Source of the DNA: JAQBQB01 sp963846925
GTDB taxonomy: Bacteria; Gemmatimonadota; Gemmatimonadetes; Gemmatimonadales; Gemmatimonadaceae
Length of the DNA stretch: 64,000 bases
NCBI GenBank assembly: GCA_963846925.1
Contig: CAWJXW010000004.1
Location: forward strand, 62,001-126,000
Direction: 5' to 3'
Positions 42,871-51,343 of the stretch are shown in pieces. A program made the translations under genes and the position numbers. The first letter of the stretch is position 1. Every line of letters begins with the position of its first letter. The notes beneath the pieces were generated by a model. The model worked only from the letters and a program-made list of their open reading frames with translations, had not been told where the DNA came from and did not search any database.

Positions 42871-43494
42871 GTGAAACGCATTGCAGACTCTACGGTCCGG
42901 CGACTCTCGGCGTACCTCCGCTTTCTCGAGGACTTCGAGCAGCGCGGGCTGACTACCATATCGAGCGAAGAGCTCGCCAACCGCGGCGGTACGACCTCGG
43001 CGCAGGTGCGGAAGGACCTCTCGTTTTTCGGGTCCTTCGGCAAGCGCGGGCTCGGCTACTCGGTGCCGGAGCTCGCCGGCAGGTTGCGCGAGATCCTCGG
43101 CCTCGGCCGCGAATGGCGCGTGGTAATCGTCGGCGCGGGGAAGATCGGCGCCGCGCTCGCCCAGTATCGCGGGTTCCGTCAGCGCGGCTTCACCATCCTT
43201 GCCGCGTACGACAACAACCCGGACAAGATCGGCCGCAAGCTGGACGGAATCTCGATTCGCGACATCGAGCATCTCGAGCGCGACGCGCAACGTGAGCATC
43301 CGGACATCGTGGTGGTGACCGTGCCCGGCGAGGAGGCGCAGCGCGTCGTCGACACTGTGGTGCGGGCCGGTGTCAAGGCGATCCTCAACTTCGCGCCGAC
43401 CCAGCTTCACGCGCCGGCGGACGTGACGATCAAGACGGTGAACATGGCGATGGAGCTCGAAGGGTTGAGCTTCGCGCTCACGAACCGCGACTGA
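42871..43494 (+). CDS. rex: Redox-sensing transcriptional repressor Rex
   Basis: Rex binds DNA when NADH is low and lets go when NADH rises. The 207-residue protein has the winged-helix domain (VRRLSAYLRFLEDFEQRG; TTSAQVRKDLSFFGSFGKRGLGY) and a Rossmann NAD(H)-binding domain (WRVVIVGAGKIGAALAQY, AAYDNNPDKIG) with the typical LNFAPTQLHAP and VNMAMELEGLSF. A GTG at 42871 starts it. Its end overlaps the end of rsmA on the opposite strand by 17 bases. The Rex operator in its promoter implies autoregulation. Confidence 0.96.
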   Translation: MKRIADSTVRRLSAYLRFLEDFEQRGLTTISSEELANRGGTTSAQVRKDLSFFGSFGKRGLGYSVPELAGRLREILGLGREWRVVIVGAGKIGAALAQYRGFRQRGFTILAAYDNNPDKIGRKLDGISIRDIEHLERDAQREHPDIVVVTVPGEEAQRVVDTVVRAGVKAILNFAPTQLHAPADVTIKTVNMAMELEGLSFALTNRD

Positions 43495-44302
43495 AGAGCT
43501 CCCGGCGAAGCCTGGCAAATTCCGCGGGTGACAGCGTCTCGGGCCGCACAGACGGCTCGATAGACGCGCGGCCGAGGGCGGCGTCGGCCGACTCCGCGTC
43601 GAGCGACGCAATCGTTCGCACGACCCGCCGCATCTGCTTGCGACGCATTCCAAACGCGTCCTGCACGAACCGCCGAAAAGAATCTTCGTCCGACGCGTTG
43701 ACCACGGGATCCGGCCGCGGCTCGATCACCACGACCGCGCTCTCGACCTTCGGCGGCGGATTGAACGAGCCGGGCGCGACGCGGAACGCGATTCTCGCGG
43801 TCGCCACGGCCTGAACGTTCACCGACAGCGCGCCATACGTCTTGGATCCCGGCGGCGCGACGATCCGGTCGGCGACTTCGCGCTGCACGAGCAGGACGAT
43901 ACGCGTCGCCCGTGGCGCCTCGAGCGCGTGAAAGAGAATCGGCGTCGTGATGTAGTAGGGTACGTTGCCGATCACCTTGAACGGCCCATCCGCAAGCGAC
44001 GCCAACGACACCTCGAGCACGTCCGCTTCGACGACCGAGACCGACGGCGTTCCCGCGTACCGCTCGCGTAGCCGCGCGGCGAGCGCGCGATCGTACTCGA
44101 CGAGAGCGAGGCGGCCCACCCGTGGCACGAGCGCCTCGGTGAGGCTCCCCCGCCCCGGTCCGATCTCGATGACCGTGTCGCTTCCATTCGGGTCGAGCGC
44201 GTCGACGATGCGCTCGAGGATGCGCCGGTCGTCGAGAAAATGCTGCCCGAGGCTTTTGCGAATCGGCGGCAGTCCGCGCTGCGAACGCGATTCGCGCGGC
44301 AT
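43478..44302 (-). CDS. rsmA: 16S rRNA dimethyladenosine methyltransferase
   Basis: Dimethylates two adjacent adenines near the 3' end of 16S rRNA (KsgA function). The 274-residue protein begins with KSLGQHFLDDRRI, has the SAM-binding VIEIGPGRGSLTEAL, the NVPYYITTPILF motif (NxPY) and FNPPPKVESAVV, all diagnostic. It follows the PP2C phosphatase gene by 14 bases and converges on rex. Confidence 0.95.
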   Translation of the reverse strand: MPRESRSQRGLPPIRKSLGQHFLDDRRILERIVDALDPNGSDTVIEIGPGRGSLTEALVPRVGRLALVEYDRALAARLRERYAGTPSVSVVEADVLEVSLASLADGPFKVIGNVPYYITTPILFHALEAPRATRIVLLVQREVADRIVAPPGSKTYGALSVNVQAVATARIAFRVAPGSFNPPPKVESAVVVIEPRPDPVVNASDEDSFRRFVQDAFGMRRKQMRRVVRTIASLDAESADAALGRASIEPSVRPETLSPAEFARLRRELFSRGS

Positions 44303-44316
44303 TGTTGGTCGTGCGC

Positions 44317-45930
44317 TCAGCTGCGGACCAGTACGATGGTGAGATCGTCCCGGAGCACGGCTCCGTCGCGGTGTTCGTCCAGCGTCTCGATGATCCGGTC
44401 GAGGATCGTCGAGGGCTCGGCTCCGGCGAACGACCGGACGATCTGCAGCACGGCATTCTCGCCGAGCCGCGCGCCGTCGCGGTTGCGGGCGTCGCTCACA
44501 CCGTCGGTGAACAACACGAGGAGATCTTTCTCGCGGTTCCAGGGCCGGCTCACCGTCGCGGGCGCGCGCTCGTCCATGCCGAGCGGCGGATCGGTCGCCG
44601 GGAGGCGCTCGATGCCCTTGCCGGGGGACCAGATGAACGCATGCGGATGACCGGTGTTCGAGTAGTGCAGCTCACCGGCGACCGGATCGATCACCGCGTA
44701 GAACGTCGAGATGAACATTTCCGTCATCGTGAGCTCTTCGCGCAGCGTTCCAGCGAGCGCTTGGAGCATCTTGCCCGGATCGGTCGTGGCCTGCGAGTGA
44801 ATCGCCGACGCGCTCATGGAGAGCGCCATGATCAGCGCGGCCTGGTAGCCGTGCCCCGAGACGTCGCCGATCATCACTCCCGTGCGCGAATTGCCGAGGT
44901 GGAACAAGTTGTAGAAGTCGCCGCCGACGCTCTCCGCCGGGATGACGCGCGCCGCCACGTTGGCGTCCGGCGCGACGATCGCGTTGTCGGGGAGCAGTTT
45001 CATCTGCAGGTCGTGCGCGAGCTGCATCTCGTGCGACAACCGCTGCTGCTCGATCGACGCCCGCACGAGCCGCGAGTTCTGGATCGCCGTGCCGATCTGC
45101 GTCGCGATCGCGGCGATGAGCTTTTGGTCGCCCGCCGTGAACGGCTGACCGGACCGCCGGTCGGACAGGTTCACGACGCCGAGTGTCTCGGCCTCGCGGG
45201 GCACGGGGGCGGTCCACATGATGGGCACCGAGAGCATCGCGCCGCGGCGATAGCTCGCCTCGTCGGGACAGAGCGACTCGTCACCCTCGAGCAGCGCCGG
45301 ATGTCGCGTGCGGAAAACGCGCGCGCTGACGCTGCACGGGTCGTCGACCGAGATGGCGGGCACGTCGGCCACATCCACGCCGAGCGCGGCGACCGCGCGC
45401 AGCATGTTGGTGCTCTTGTCGGCGACGAGCACGCTCGCGCGCCGCGCGCCGACCGTCTCCGAGACTTCCGAGAGAATCGTTTTCGTCGCCTCCTCGAGCG
45501 ACACCGTGCGTCCGAGGATCTCGCTGATCGTGTAAAGAAGGTTGATCTCTTCGTAGCGCTCGGCCAGCTCGTTCGCCGCGTGTTCGACCTCGAGCGCGGA
45601 CTGGAGATATTGGGCGACGACGGGAAGGAGGAACAGCGTGAGCGCGCGGGGGTCGATCGAACCGACGGAGGGACCGACCACGAGCCAAGCGCGCCGCGGG
45701 CCGGGTACGAGCGAGATCACTGCTTCGCTTTGCCGCTCCCCATTGCCTTCCCCGACCGGCACCACGCGCTGTTCGTCGCCTGGGGCCGGAAACCGATCGA
45801 TCTCGGGAGACGCGCGCGTCGACGCGACGCGGACGATCGACGTTGGCTCGCCCGAACCGTGCATCCAGACGGCGGCCTCGCATTGCGTCGCGGTCTCGAA
45901 GGCGGCGAGGACCTGCGCCAGCTCGGTCAT
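44317..45930 (-). CDS. GAF-domain PP2C (RsbU/SpoIIE-type) phosphatase
   Basis: The 537-residue protein combines an N-terminal region, a GAF sensor (about residues 125-290: LLYTISEILGRTVSLEEATK ... LGVVNLSDRRSGQPFTAGD), a short linker helix (QLAHDLQMKLLP) and a PP2C-type phosphatase domain (VGGDFYNLFHLG; VMIGDVSGHGYQAALIMAL; LHYSNTGHPHAFIW; LVLFTDGVSDARN; ALRDDLTIVLVR) with metal-binding Asp residues. Such enzymes dephosphorylate the STAS antagonist in partner-switching cascades. Its ATG overlaps the stop of the anti-sigma kinase gene (ATGA). The GAF ligand is unknown. Confidence 0.92.
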   Translation of the reverse strand: MTELAQVLAAFETATQCEAAVWMHGSGEPTSIVRVASTRASPEIDRFPAPGDEQRVVPVGEGNGERQSEAVISLVPGPRRAWLVVGPSVGSIDPRALTLFLLPVVAQYLQSALEVEHAANELAERYEEINLLYTISEILGRTVSLEEATKTILSEVSETVGARRASVLVADKSTNMLRAVAALGVDVADVPAISVDDPCSVSARVFRTRHPALLEGDESLCPDEASYRRGAMLSVPIMWTAPVPREAETLGVVNLSDRRSGQPFTAGDQKLIAAIATQIGTAIQNSRLVRASIEQQRLSHEMQLAHDLQMKLLPDNAIVAPDANVAARVIPAESVGGDFYNLFHLGNSRTGVMIGDVSGHGYQAALIMALSMSASAIHSQATTDPGKMLQALAGTLREELTMTEMFISTFYAVIDPVAGELHYSNTGHPHAFIWSPGKGIERLPATDPPLGMDERAPATVSRPWNREKDLLVLFTDGVSDARNRDGARLGENAVLQIVRSFAGAEPSTILDRIIETLDEHRDGAVLRDDLTIVLVRS

Positions 45931-46354
45931 TCGCGGTTCAGCGTCATGCGCACGACGCTTCCATGCGGGACCTCGATTCGCTCGACGCGGTCCATCAGCT
46001 TTCGCATCAGGAAGAGCCCGCGCCCGTCCTCCCGGTCGATATTGTCCGGTGTCGTCGGATCGACGACGGATGCGTCGAGGTCGAACCCCTCGCCTTCGTC
46101 GGCGACTTCGACGACCAGCCGCTCCCTATCGACTTCGGCGCGCACGTGGACGTGCTTGGCCGGATCGTCGCCGTTGCCGCGCAGGATGGCGTTGGACAAC
46201 GCCTCGGTGAGCGCGACGGGGACGTTGAGCATCAATTGTCGCTGGCCGTAGGCGAGCTCGATGCACTCGCGGCGCACGAGTTCTACGACGTTCTCGATGT
46301 ATCGAACGTCGTTGGGGATATCGAGTTCGACGACCCGCGTGGAGTCGCCGCCAT
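45927..46354 (-). CDS. RsbW-like anti-sigma factor kinase (start disrupted)
   Basis: HATPase-fold kinase that binds a sigma factor or phosphorylates its antagonist. Visible motifs are TEALSNAILRGNG (N box), VEVADEGEGFDLD (G1) and DGRGLFLMRKLMD (G2). The conserved N-terminal strand VVELDIPNDVRYIENVV lies upstream of the first in-frame start codon (GTG at 46277), which would cut it off. An ATG at 46354 is one base out of frame; a single missing C near 46341 would join them and give ~142 residues. It sits 48 bases after the STAS gene and overlaps the phosphatase gene by 4. Confidence 0.82.
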
Positions 46355-46402
46355 GGTCGGATGAGCCGCGCGGAGGCTCGACGGGACGACCGTCCGGGTG
46401 TG

Positions 46403-46735
46403 TCAGAAGCTCTTCAACGCCCGGTCACGGGTGTCGGCGATCTGGAACAGCGTATCCAGCTTCGTCAATTCGAACAGCGTCTTGAGATCGTCGTTGAGAT
46501 TCGCCAGGCGAAGCTCTCCGCCCTGTTCACGAATCTTTTTCGACAGGGACACGAGCACACCCAAGCCCGAGCTGTCGATGTATCCCGTCTGCGCAAAGTC
46601 GATCAAGAACCTTCGTTCGCCGCGCTCGAGCTCGTCCAAAACCTTCTGCTTCAGCTCTTGGCGATTTCCTACGATCAGTTGCCCCTCCACATCCACGACC
46701 ACCACCTGCCCGTCCTTCTTGATCGAGAAACTCAT
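46403..46735 (-). CDS. STAS-domain anti-sigma factor antagonist (RsbV/SpoIIAA-like)
   Basis: A 110-residue STAS protein with the phosphorylatable serine in TGYIDSSGLGVLVSL and the usual VVVVDVEGQLIVGNRQELK start. In partner switching it is phosphorylated by the RsbW-like kinase and dephosphorylated by the RsbU-like enzyme encoded next. Its ATG overlaps the pta stop (ATGA). Confidence 0.93.
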   Translation of the reverse strand: MSFSIKKDGQVVVVDVEGQLIVGNRQELKQKVLDELERGERRFLIDFAQTGYIDSSGLGVLVSLSKKIREQGGELRLANLNDDLKTLFELTKLDTLFQIADTRDRALKSF

Positions 46736-47757
46736 GTCGTACTCTCCTGGCGGGCTTCGTTCACCGTCGTGACGCTCACGGATTGGAGCGCCGTCACGGC
46801 GGCCACGTTGAATATGTCATCTACTACCGCGCCGCGCGAAAGATCGCTGCACGGTCTTCGCAATCCCTGCACGATCGGCCCGATCGCACTCGCGTGAGCC
46901 AGTCGTTGCACCAACTTGTACGCGATGTTGCCGGCATCGAGCGACGGAAACACAAGTACGTTAGCGCGTCCTGCAACAGCGCTGCCGGGAGCCTTCCGAT
47001 CGGCCACCGCCGAAGCGAGCGCTGCGTCTCCTTGCAATTCTCCGTCCACCGCGAGCCCAGGCATTCTCTCCCTGACTTCCGCCAACGCCTCGCGCACGAG
47101 GTCGACCGACACGCCGGACGCGCTGCCGCGCGTACTGAACGAAAGAAATGCCACGATCGGTTCGTCGCCGACGATGCGGCGGCGATCCACCGCCGCGGCG
47201 ATCGCGATGTCGGCGAGCTGGGTCGCCGTCGGGTATCGAACGACGGCGCAGTCGGCAAAGGTCAACACCTCTTCGCTCGGACCTCGGAACGCATCCACCA
47301 CCATGTAGAACGCGCTGGAGACGGTGCGAACGCCCGCCGCCGGACCGATGAGCCAAAGCGAGGCGCGGAGCACGTCGCCGGTCGTGTGGGCGGCCCCCGC
47401 CACGCACCCGTCGGCCTGTCCCAGCGCGACGATGGCGTCGGCATAGTGCAGCGGAGTGTGGAGAATGGCCTGGCCCTGCTCTTTTGTGATCCCGCGAGCG
47501 GCGTGATGGCTCAGAAACTCGTTGAGCGCACTCTCCGGAAGTGGTTGCCGCAAGGGATCGAGCACCTCCACGCCGAGAGCCCGAACCGCGTCGTGCGTTT
47601 CGGGCGCCGACGGGTCGAGCACGACAATCGGGCGCACGATTCCGCGGCGCGCCAGCTCGGCCACGGCGAGTCGCGTGCGCTCGTCGGCCGATTCTGGAAA
47701 GACGATGCGCCGCGCTGCCGCGGCCGCGCGGGAGTGCAGCCCCGCGAGGAAGGTCAT
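46732..47757 (-). CDS. pta: Phosphate acetyltransferase
   Basis: Interconverts acetyl-CoA and acetyl phosphate. The 341-residue protein belongs to the short PTA/PTB form (no N-terminal DRTGG domain): RIVFPESADERTRLAVAELA, ADGCVAGAAHTTGDVLRASL, FLSFSTRGSASG and VFPSLDAGNIAYKLVQRLA. No acetate kinase is in the window. It overlaps coaD at the start and the STAS antagonist gene at the end, tying acetyl phosphate metabolism to the partner-switching genes. Distinction from phosphate butyryltransferase is based on these motifs by eye. Confidence 0.92.
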   Translation of the reverse strand: MTFLAGLHSRAAAAARRIVFPESADERTRLAVAELARRGIVRPIVVLDPSAPETHDAVRALGVEVLDPLRQPLPESALNEFLSHHAARGITKEQGQAILHTPLHYADAIVALGQADGCVAGAAHTTGDVLRASLWLIGPAAGVRTVSSAFYMVVDAFRGPSEEVLTFADCAVVRYPTATQLADIAIAAAVDRRRIVGDEPIVAFLSFSTRGSASGVSVDLVREALAEVRERMPGLAVDGELQGDAALASAVADRKAPGSAVAGRANVLVFPSLDAGNIAYKLVQRLAHASAIGPIVQGLRRPCSDLSRGAVVDDIFNVAAVTALQSVSVTTVNEARQESTT

Positions 47758-48236
47758 TTCGACGACAGACGCTTCTCGAGCGCGGCCGCGACGGCCGGAT
47801 GCACCAGGCTCGAGACGTCGCCGCCGTAGCGGGCGATCTCGCGGACGAGACTCGCGCTGATGTACGTCGTGTCCAGCGACGGTACCATGAACACGGTCTC
47901 GACCTTGGGCGACAGGTGGCGGTTCATGAGCGCCATCTGATACTCGTACTCGAAGTCGCTCACCGCCCGAAGCCCGCGGATGAGGAGCTGGGCTCCCTCC
48001 TTCGCGGCGAACTCGACGAGAAGGCCGTCGAAGCTCTTGACCGTGATACGCGGCTCGTTGGGCACCGTCGCGCGAATCAAGTCGACCCGCTCCTGCACGG
48101 TGAAGACCGGCTGCTTCGACGAGTTGGTCGCGACGGCGACGATGAGTCGATCCACGTATTCCAGACTCCGCAGCATGAGATCTTCATGGCCGCGCGTGAT
48201 CGGGTCGAAGCTGCCTGCGTAAAGAGCGGTTCGCAT
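47754..48236 (-). CDS. coaD: Phosphopantetheine adenylyltransferase
   Basis: Adenylylates 4'-phosphopantetheine in coenzyme A synthesis. The 160-residue protein starts MRTALYAGSFDPITRGHEDL (HxGH nucleotidyltransferase motif) and has LIRGLRAVSDFEYEYQMALMNR and TTYISASLVREIA. Start set at the ATG at 48236. It lies in the common rsmD-coaD pair and overlaps pta by 4 bases; CoA and acetyl-CoA chemistry are thus adjacent. Confidence 0.96.
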   Translation of the reverse strand: MRTALYAGSFDPITRGHEDLMLRSLEYVDRLIVAVATNSSKQPVFTVQERVDLIRATVPNEPRITVKSFDGLLVEFAAKEGAQLLIRGLRAVSDFEYEYQMALMNRHLSPKVETVFMVPSLDTTYISASLVREIARYGGDVSSLVHPAVAAALEKRLSSK

Positions 48237-48276
48237 CGCGGGGAGAATTATAGTCCGACTCGGACGACCCCGCTGG

Positions 48277-48798
48277 TCACCGTTCCAATCCGTAAAAACT
48301 GATCGTCGTGCCGCCGTAGCGTCTCGTATCCGGGTTGCCGGGCAGCGCCTCGCCGGACCGGTGCTCGACGCCGAGAATGGAGGCGAAAGGCGTGTCGAGC
48401 CAACGCTCGGCGAGGCGCGTCGCCAACGCGAGATCGTAGGGAGGATCGGCGAAGGCAATGTCGTAATCGCCGGCGCCGAGCTTGGCGACGAATCGAAGCG
48501 CGTCGGCACGGTGAATGACGGCCGAGCTGCCGGCTCCGAGGCGGTCGGCGTTGGCGCGAATCGTCGCGATGCTCTCCGGTGCAATCTCGACGAGATCGAC
48601 GACGGCCGCGCCACGTGAGAGCGCTTCCAGGCCGAGCGCGCCCGAACCGGCGAACAGGTCGAGCACGCGCGCCTCGGGGAGCCACGGGCTGACGATGCTC
48701 ATCCACGCTTCTCGAACGCGATCGCCGGTGGGCCGAACGCGGGCGTCTTTCGGTGCATCGATTCTTCGCCCGCGCCAGCGGCCGGCGACGATCCGCAC
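48277..48798 (-). CDS. rsmD: 16S rRNA guanine-966 N2-methyltransferase
   Basis: The 173-residue protein reads MRIVAGRWRGRRIDAP, RPTGDRVREAWMSIV, VLDLFAGSGALGLEALSRGA (SAM site) and AFADPPYDLA (DPPY catalytic motif), all RsmD. It is followed by coaD after 40 bases and preceded by recJ by 9. Confidence 0.95.
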   Translation of the reverse strand: MRIVAGRWRGRRIDAPKDARVRPTGDRVREAWMSIVSPWLPEARVLDLFAGSGALGLEALSRGAAVVDLVEIAPESIATIRANADRLGAGSSAVIHRADALRFVAKLGAGDYDIAFADPPYDLALATRLAERWLDTPFASILGVEHRSGEALPGNPDTRRYGGTTISFYGLER

Positions 48799-48807
48799 GC
48801 GCGCGCT

Positions 48808-50487
48808 CTAGCCGCGAAAGTCGGCCAGGCGAGCCTGCAGCCGCGACTCCCCGTTCCAGACGTCGCGCTCGAGGCGGTATGCGACGTCGATCGTCGCGCC
48901 TTCGTCCACCTCGCGCAGACGCGGGCCCATGCCCCATCCGAGCGCGGTGATCCGACGCTCGCCGTCGGAGAGAACGAGCTTGAGACCGTCGGTGCCGACG
49001 ACGCGCGGCGGCGCGGCGACGGTGAGGCCGCGCGTCAACAACAGCGGCGACGGATTTCCCATCCCACACGGCTCGAGGTGGCGAAGCAGCGATTCCAGAT
49101 CGTCGTTCACCTGATCGAGCGGCACCTCGAGGTCGATGCGAAGCTCGGGGACGAGATCGTCTTCGGTGAGGCGCGAGCGGGCGACGTCGTTGAAGCGCGC
49201 GGCGAACGCGCCGACCCGGTCGGCGGCGATCGTGACTCCCGCGGCGGAACGATGCCCGCCGAAACGGAGGAGCAAATCGCGGCACTCCGTGAGACCGCCG
49301 TGCAAATCGAACGCGCTGATCGAGCGGCCGGATCCCTTCCCGGTATCGCCCTCGAGCGCGATGAGCATCGTCGGCCGGCCGAACTCCTCGACCACCCGAG
49401 ACGCGACGATGCCGATGACGCCGGGATGCCACCCCTGCTCCGCGAGCACGATGCCGTACGTCGACGCCAAGTCGAGCGCGGCGACGCGTTCGCGAACCTG
49501 CTCGAGCGTGGCGCGATCGATCTCCTGCCGGCGCGCGTTCAACTCCTCGAGCTCGCGGGCGATCGGGTTGGCCTCCTGGTCGCTCGTCGAGAGCAGCAGC
49601 TCGACGCCGCGCATCGCGCTCTCGAGACGCCCGGCGGCATTGAGGCGCGGCGCGAGGATGAATCCGACTCGCCCCGCGGTGAGCGCGCGGCCTTCCAACC
49701 CCGTCGCGCGGATCATCGCGCGGATGCCGGGTCGCACCGGTTCGTTCAGGAGTCGCAGACCATAGCGTACGAGCACGCGATTTTCACCGCGCAGTGGCGC
49801 GACGTCGGCGATCGTCGCCAACGCCACGAGGTCGAGCATCGCGAAAACGGAGTTGACGTTCCCGTTCATCGCGCGCGTGACGGCCAGCGCGAGCTTGAAC
49901 GCGACGCCGACCGCCGCGAGGTCCTTGTCGGGCGACGGACATCCGGGGCGCTTCGGGTTGAGCACCGCATACGCCGCCGGCAACGGGCCGCTCGGCAGGT
50001 GATGGTCGGCGACGATCACGTCGATCCCCGCGGATTGCAGCCGGTCGATGGGCGCGTGCGCGCTCGTCCCGCAATCGCACGTGACGACGAGGCGCGCCCC
50101 ACATGCCTCCGCGGCGCGCACGCCCGCGTCGCCGAGGTCGTATCCGTCCGTCAGCCGCCGCGGAATGAAAGGCACGACCGTGCCACCGAGCGAGCGGAGC
50201 GTCCGCACCATGAGCGTCGTCGAGCAGATGCCGTCGACGTCGTAGTCGCCGTGGACGAGAATGGTCTCCTTGTCCCGAATCGCGCGCGCGATGCGCTCGA
50301 CCGCCCGATCGAGGTCGGTGAGTTGTGCCGGCTCGTGGAGATGATCGAGGCGAGGCCGAAGGTAGGCCTTGGCGTGATCCGGCTCGCCGAATCCGCGAAT
50401 GGCGAGGAGGCGACAGACCGCGTGCGGGAGGCGGAGCTCTTCCTTGAGCTGCGCGACGATCGCCGGATCCGGTTCCTGCGGCAACAA
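48808..50487 (-). CDS. recJ: Single-stranded-DNA exonuclease RecJ (start uncertain)
   Basis: The DHH phosphoesterase motifs appear in order: HGDYDVDGICSTTLM, VTCDCGTSAHAP, VADHHLPSG and, after the linker, the DHHA1 part GRSISAFDLHGGL ... RFGGHRSAAGVTI. At 559 residues from a TTG at 50487 it is near family length, but the usual RecJ N-terminus begins a little earlier and includes the conserved Trp just upstream (RWLLPQEPDP). A GTG at 50561 would provide that lead-in if one base in a nine-G run (50520-50528) were miscounted. RecJ degrades 5' single-stranded ends in RecF-type repair and mismatch repair. Confidence 0.93.
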   Translation of the reverse strand: MLPQEPDPAIVAQLKEELRLPHAVCRLLAIRGFGEPDHAKAYLRPRLDHLHEPAQLTDLDRAVERIARAIRDKETILVHGDYDVDGICSTTLMVRTLRSLGGTVVPFIPRRLTDGYDLGDAGVRAAEACGARLVVTCDCGTSAHAPIDRLQSAGIDVIVADHHLPSGPLPAAYAVLNPKRPGCPSPDKDLAAVGVAFKLALAVTRAMNGNVNSVFAMLDLVALATIADVAPLRGENRVLVRYGLRLLNEPVRPGIRAMIRATGLEGRALTAGRVGFILAPRLNAAGRLESAMRGVELLLSTSDQEANPIARELEELNARRQEIDRATLEQVRERVAALDLASTYGIVLAEQGWHPGVIGIVASRVVEEFGRPTMLIALEGDTGKGSGRSISAFDLHGGLTECRDLLLRFGGHRSAAGVTIAADRVGAFAARFNDVARSRLTEDDLVPELRIDLEVPLDQVNDDLESLLRHLEPCGMGNPSPLLLTRGLTVAAPPRVVGTDGLKLVLSDGERRITALGWGMGPRLREVDEGATIDVAYRLERDVWNGESRLQARLADFRG

Positions 50488-50600
50488 CCACCGGCCGCGG
50501 GAACGGATGAAGGGACGGCGGGGGGGGGCGCGGCGACCGCGGAAACCTCGGAAGCGCTCACGACAAACAAACTAGGTGACGCTCCCAGCCCCTACAATCA

Positions 50601-51305
50601 TCAATCCGCCGCGTACAACATCACTCCGCAACCTTCGCAGATCACCGTCGCTCCCGTTCCCGTCATCGAGCTGCGTCGCTGCATGGGAATCATCGTGTCG
50701 CAGTTCGCGCACGACGGGCCACGCAACGGAAAAACCGCGGGTCCGGCCTTTCGCGAGCGAATGCGATCGTACGTCGAGAGCAGGCTGCGCGGAACGGACG
50801 TGGCCTTCGCATTCCGGGCGGCGCGCGCCTCGGCGATCTGCGCCTCGAGCGCCCCGCGATCCGCCGCGAGCGACGCGTGCTTTTCCGCCTGCGCGGTCTC
50901 GAGATCGGCGACGATTCGGGACCGGTCGTCGGCCAACTTTCGCGCGGCGGCGAACCGCTGCCCGATGGCGGCCAACTCGCGTTCGTCTTCGTCGATCATC
51001 CGCTTCGCTTGCTCGAGCTGCGCCGTCGCGGCGGTCGCCTCGCGCATCGAGGTCACCGTGTTGAGCGCCGCTTGATTCTTTTCCTGCAGCGCGCGGTGCT
51101 GGGCGACGCGCCCGGCGACATCGTGTCGCCGGCGCTCCTCCGCGTCGGCCGTCTGCGTCGCTTGCTCGAGCTGCGCTTGCGCGGCGTCGCGCTCCGTCGC
51201 CAGCGCCTCGAGCTGCGGCCCCAACTGGGCGAGTTGGGTTTCGAGGTGGCGAATGGCGAGGTCATCGTCCTGCAGGGCCAACAGTGCGCCAACGTCTGGG
51301 TGCAC
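50601..51305 (-). CDS. Coiled-coil protein with C-terminal C4 zinc ribbon (CT398-like)
   Basis: The 234-residue protein from the GTG at 51305 (MHPDVGALLALQDDDLAIRH) is a long antiparallel coiled coil (residues ~10-170) followed by a treble-Cys ribbon: CANCDTMIPMQ ... VICEGCGVMLY, two CxxC pairs. This is the widespread CT398/zf-RING_7 type, suggested to bind nucleic acid; its role is not established. A GGAGGA ribosome-binding site lies 3-4 bases upstream of the GTG. It lies between the end of dnaG and recJ, a replication/repair setting. Confidence 0.88.
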   Translation of the reverse strand: MHPDVGALLALQDDDLAIRHLETQLAQLGPQLEALATERDAAQAQLEQATQTADAEERRRHDVAGRVAQHRALQEKNQAALNTVTSMREATAATAQLEQAKRMIDEDERELAAIGQRFAAARKLADDRSRIVADLETAQAEKHASLAADRGALEAQIAEARAARNAKATSVPRSLLSTYDRIRSRKAGPAVFPLRGPSCANCDTMIPMQRRSSMTGTGATVICEGCGVMLYAAD

Positions 51306-51343
51306 GAGTCCTCCAAGCTGCGGTGAATACAACCTAAGCACAA

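Noticed and set aside
44302..46251. Long plus-strand frame opposite the PP2C phosphatase
   Set aside because: Antisense of a clear GAF-PP2C protein; no motifs of its own.
49078..51075. Long plus-strand frame opposite recJ and the zinc-ribbon gene
   Set aside because: Antisense shadow; low-complexity Arg/Ala composition and no start signal.
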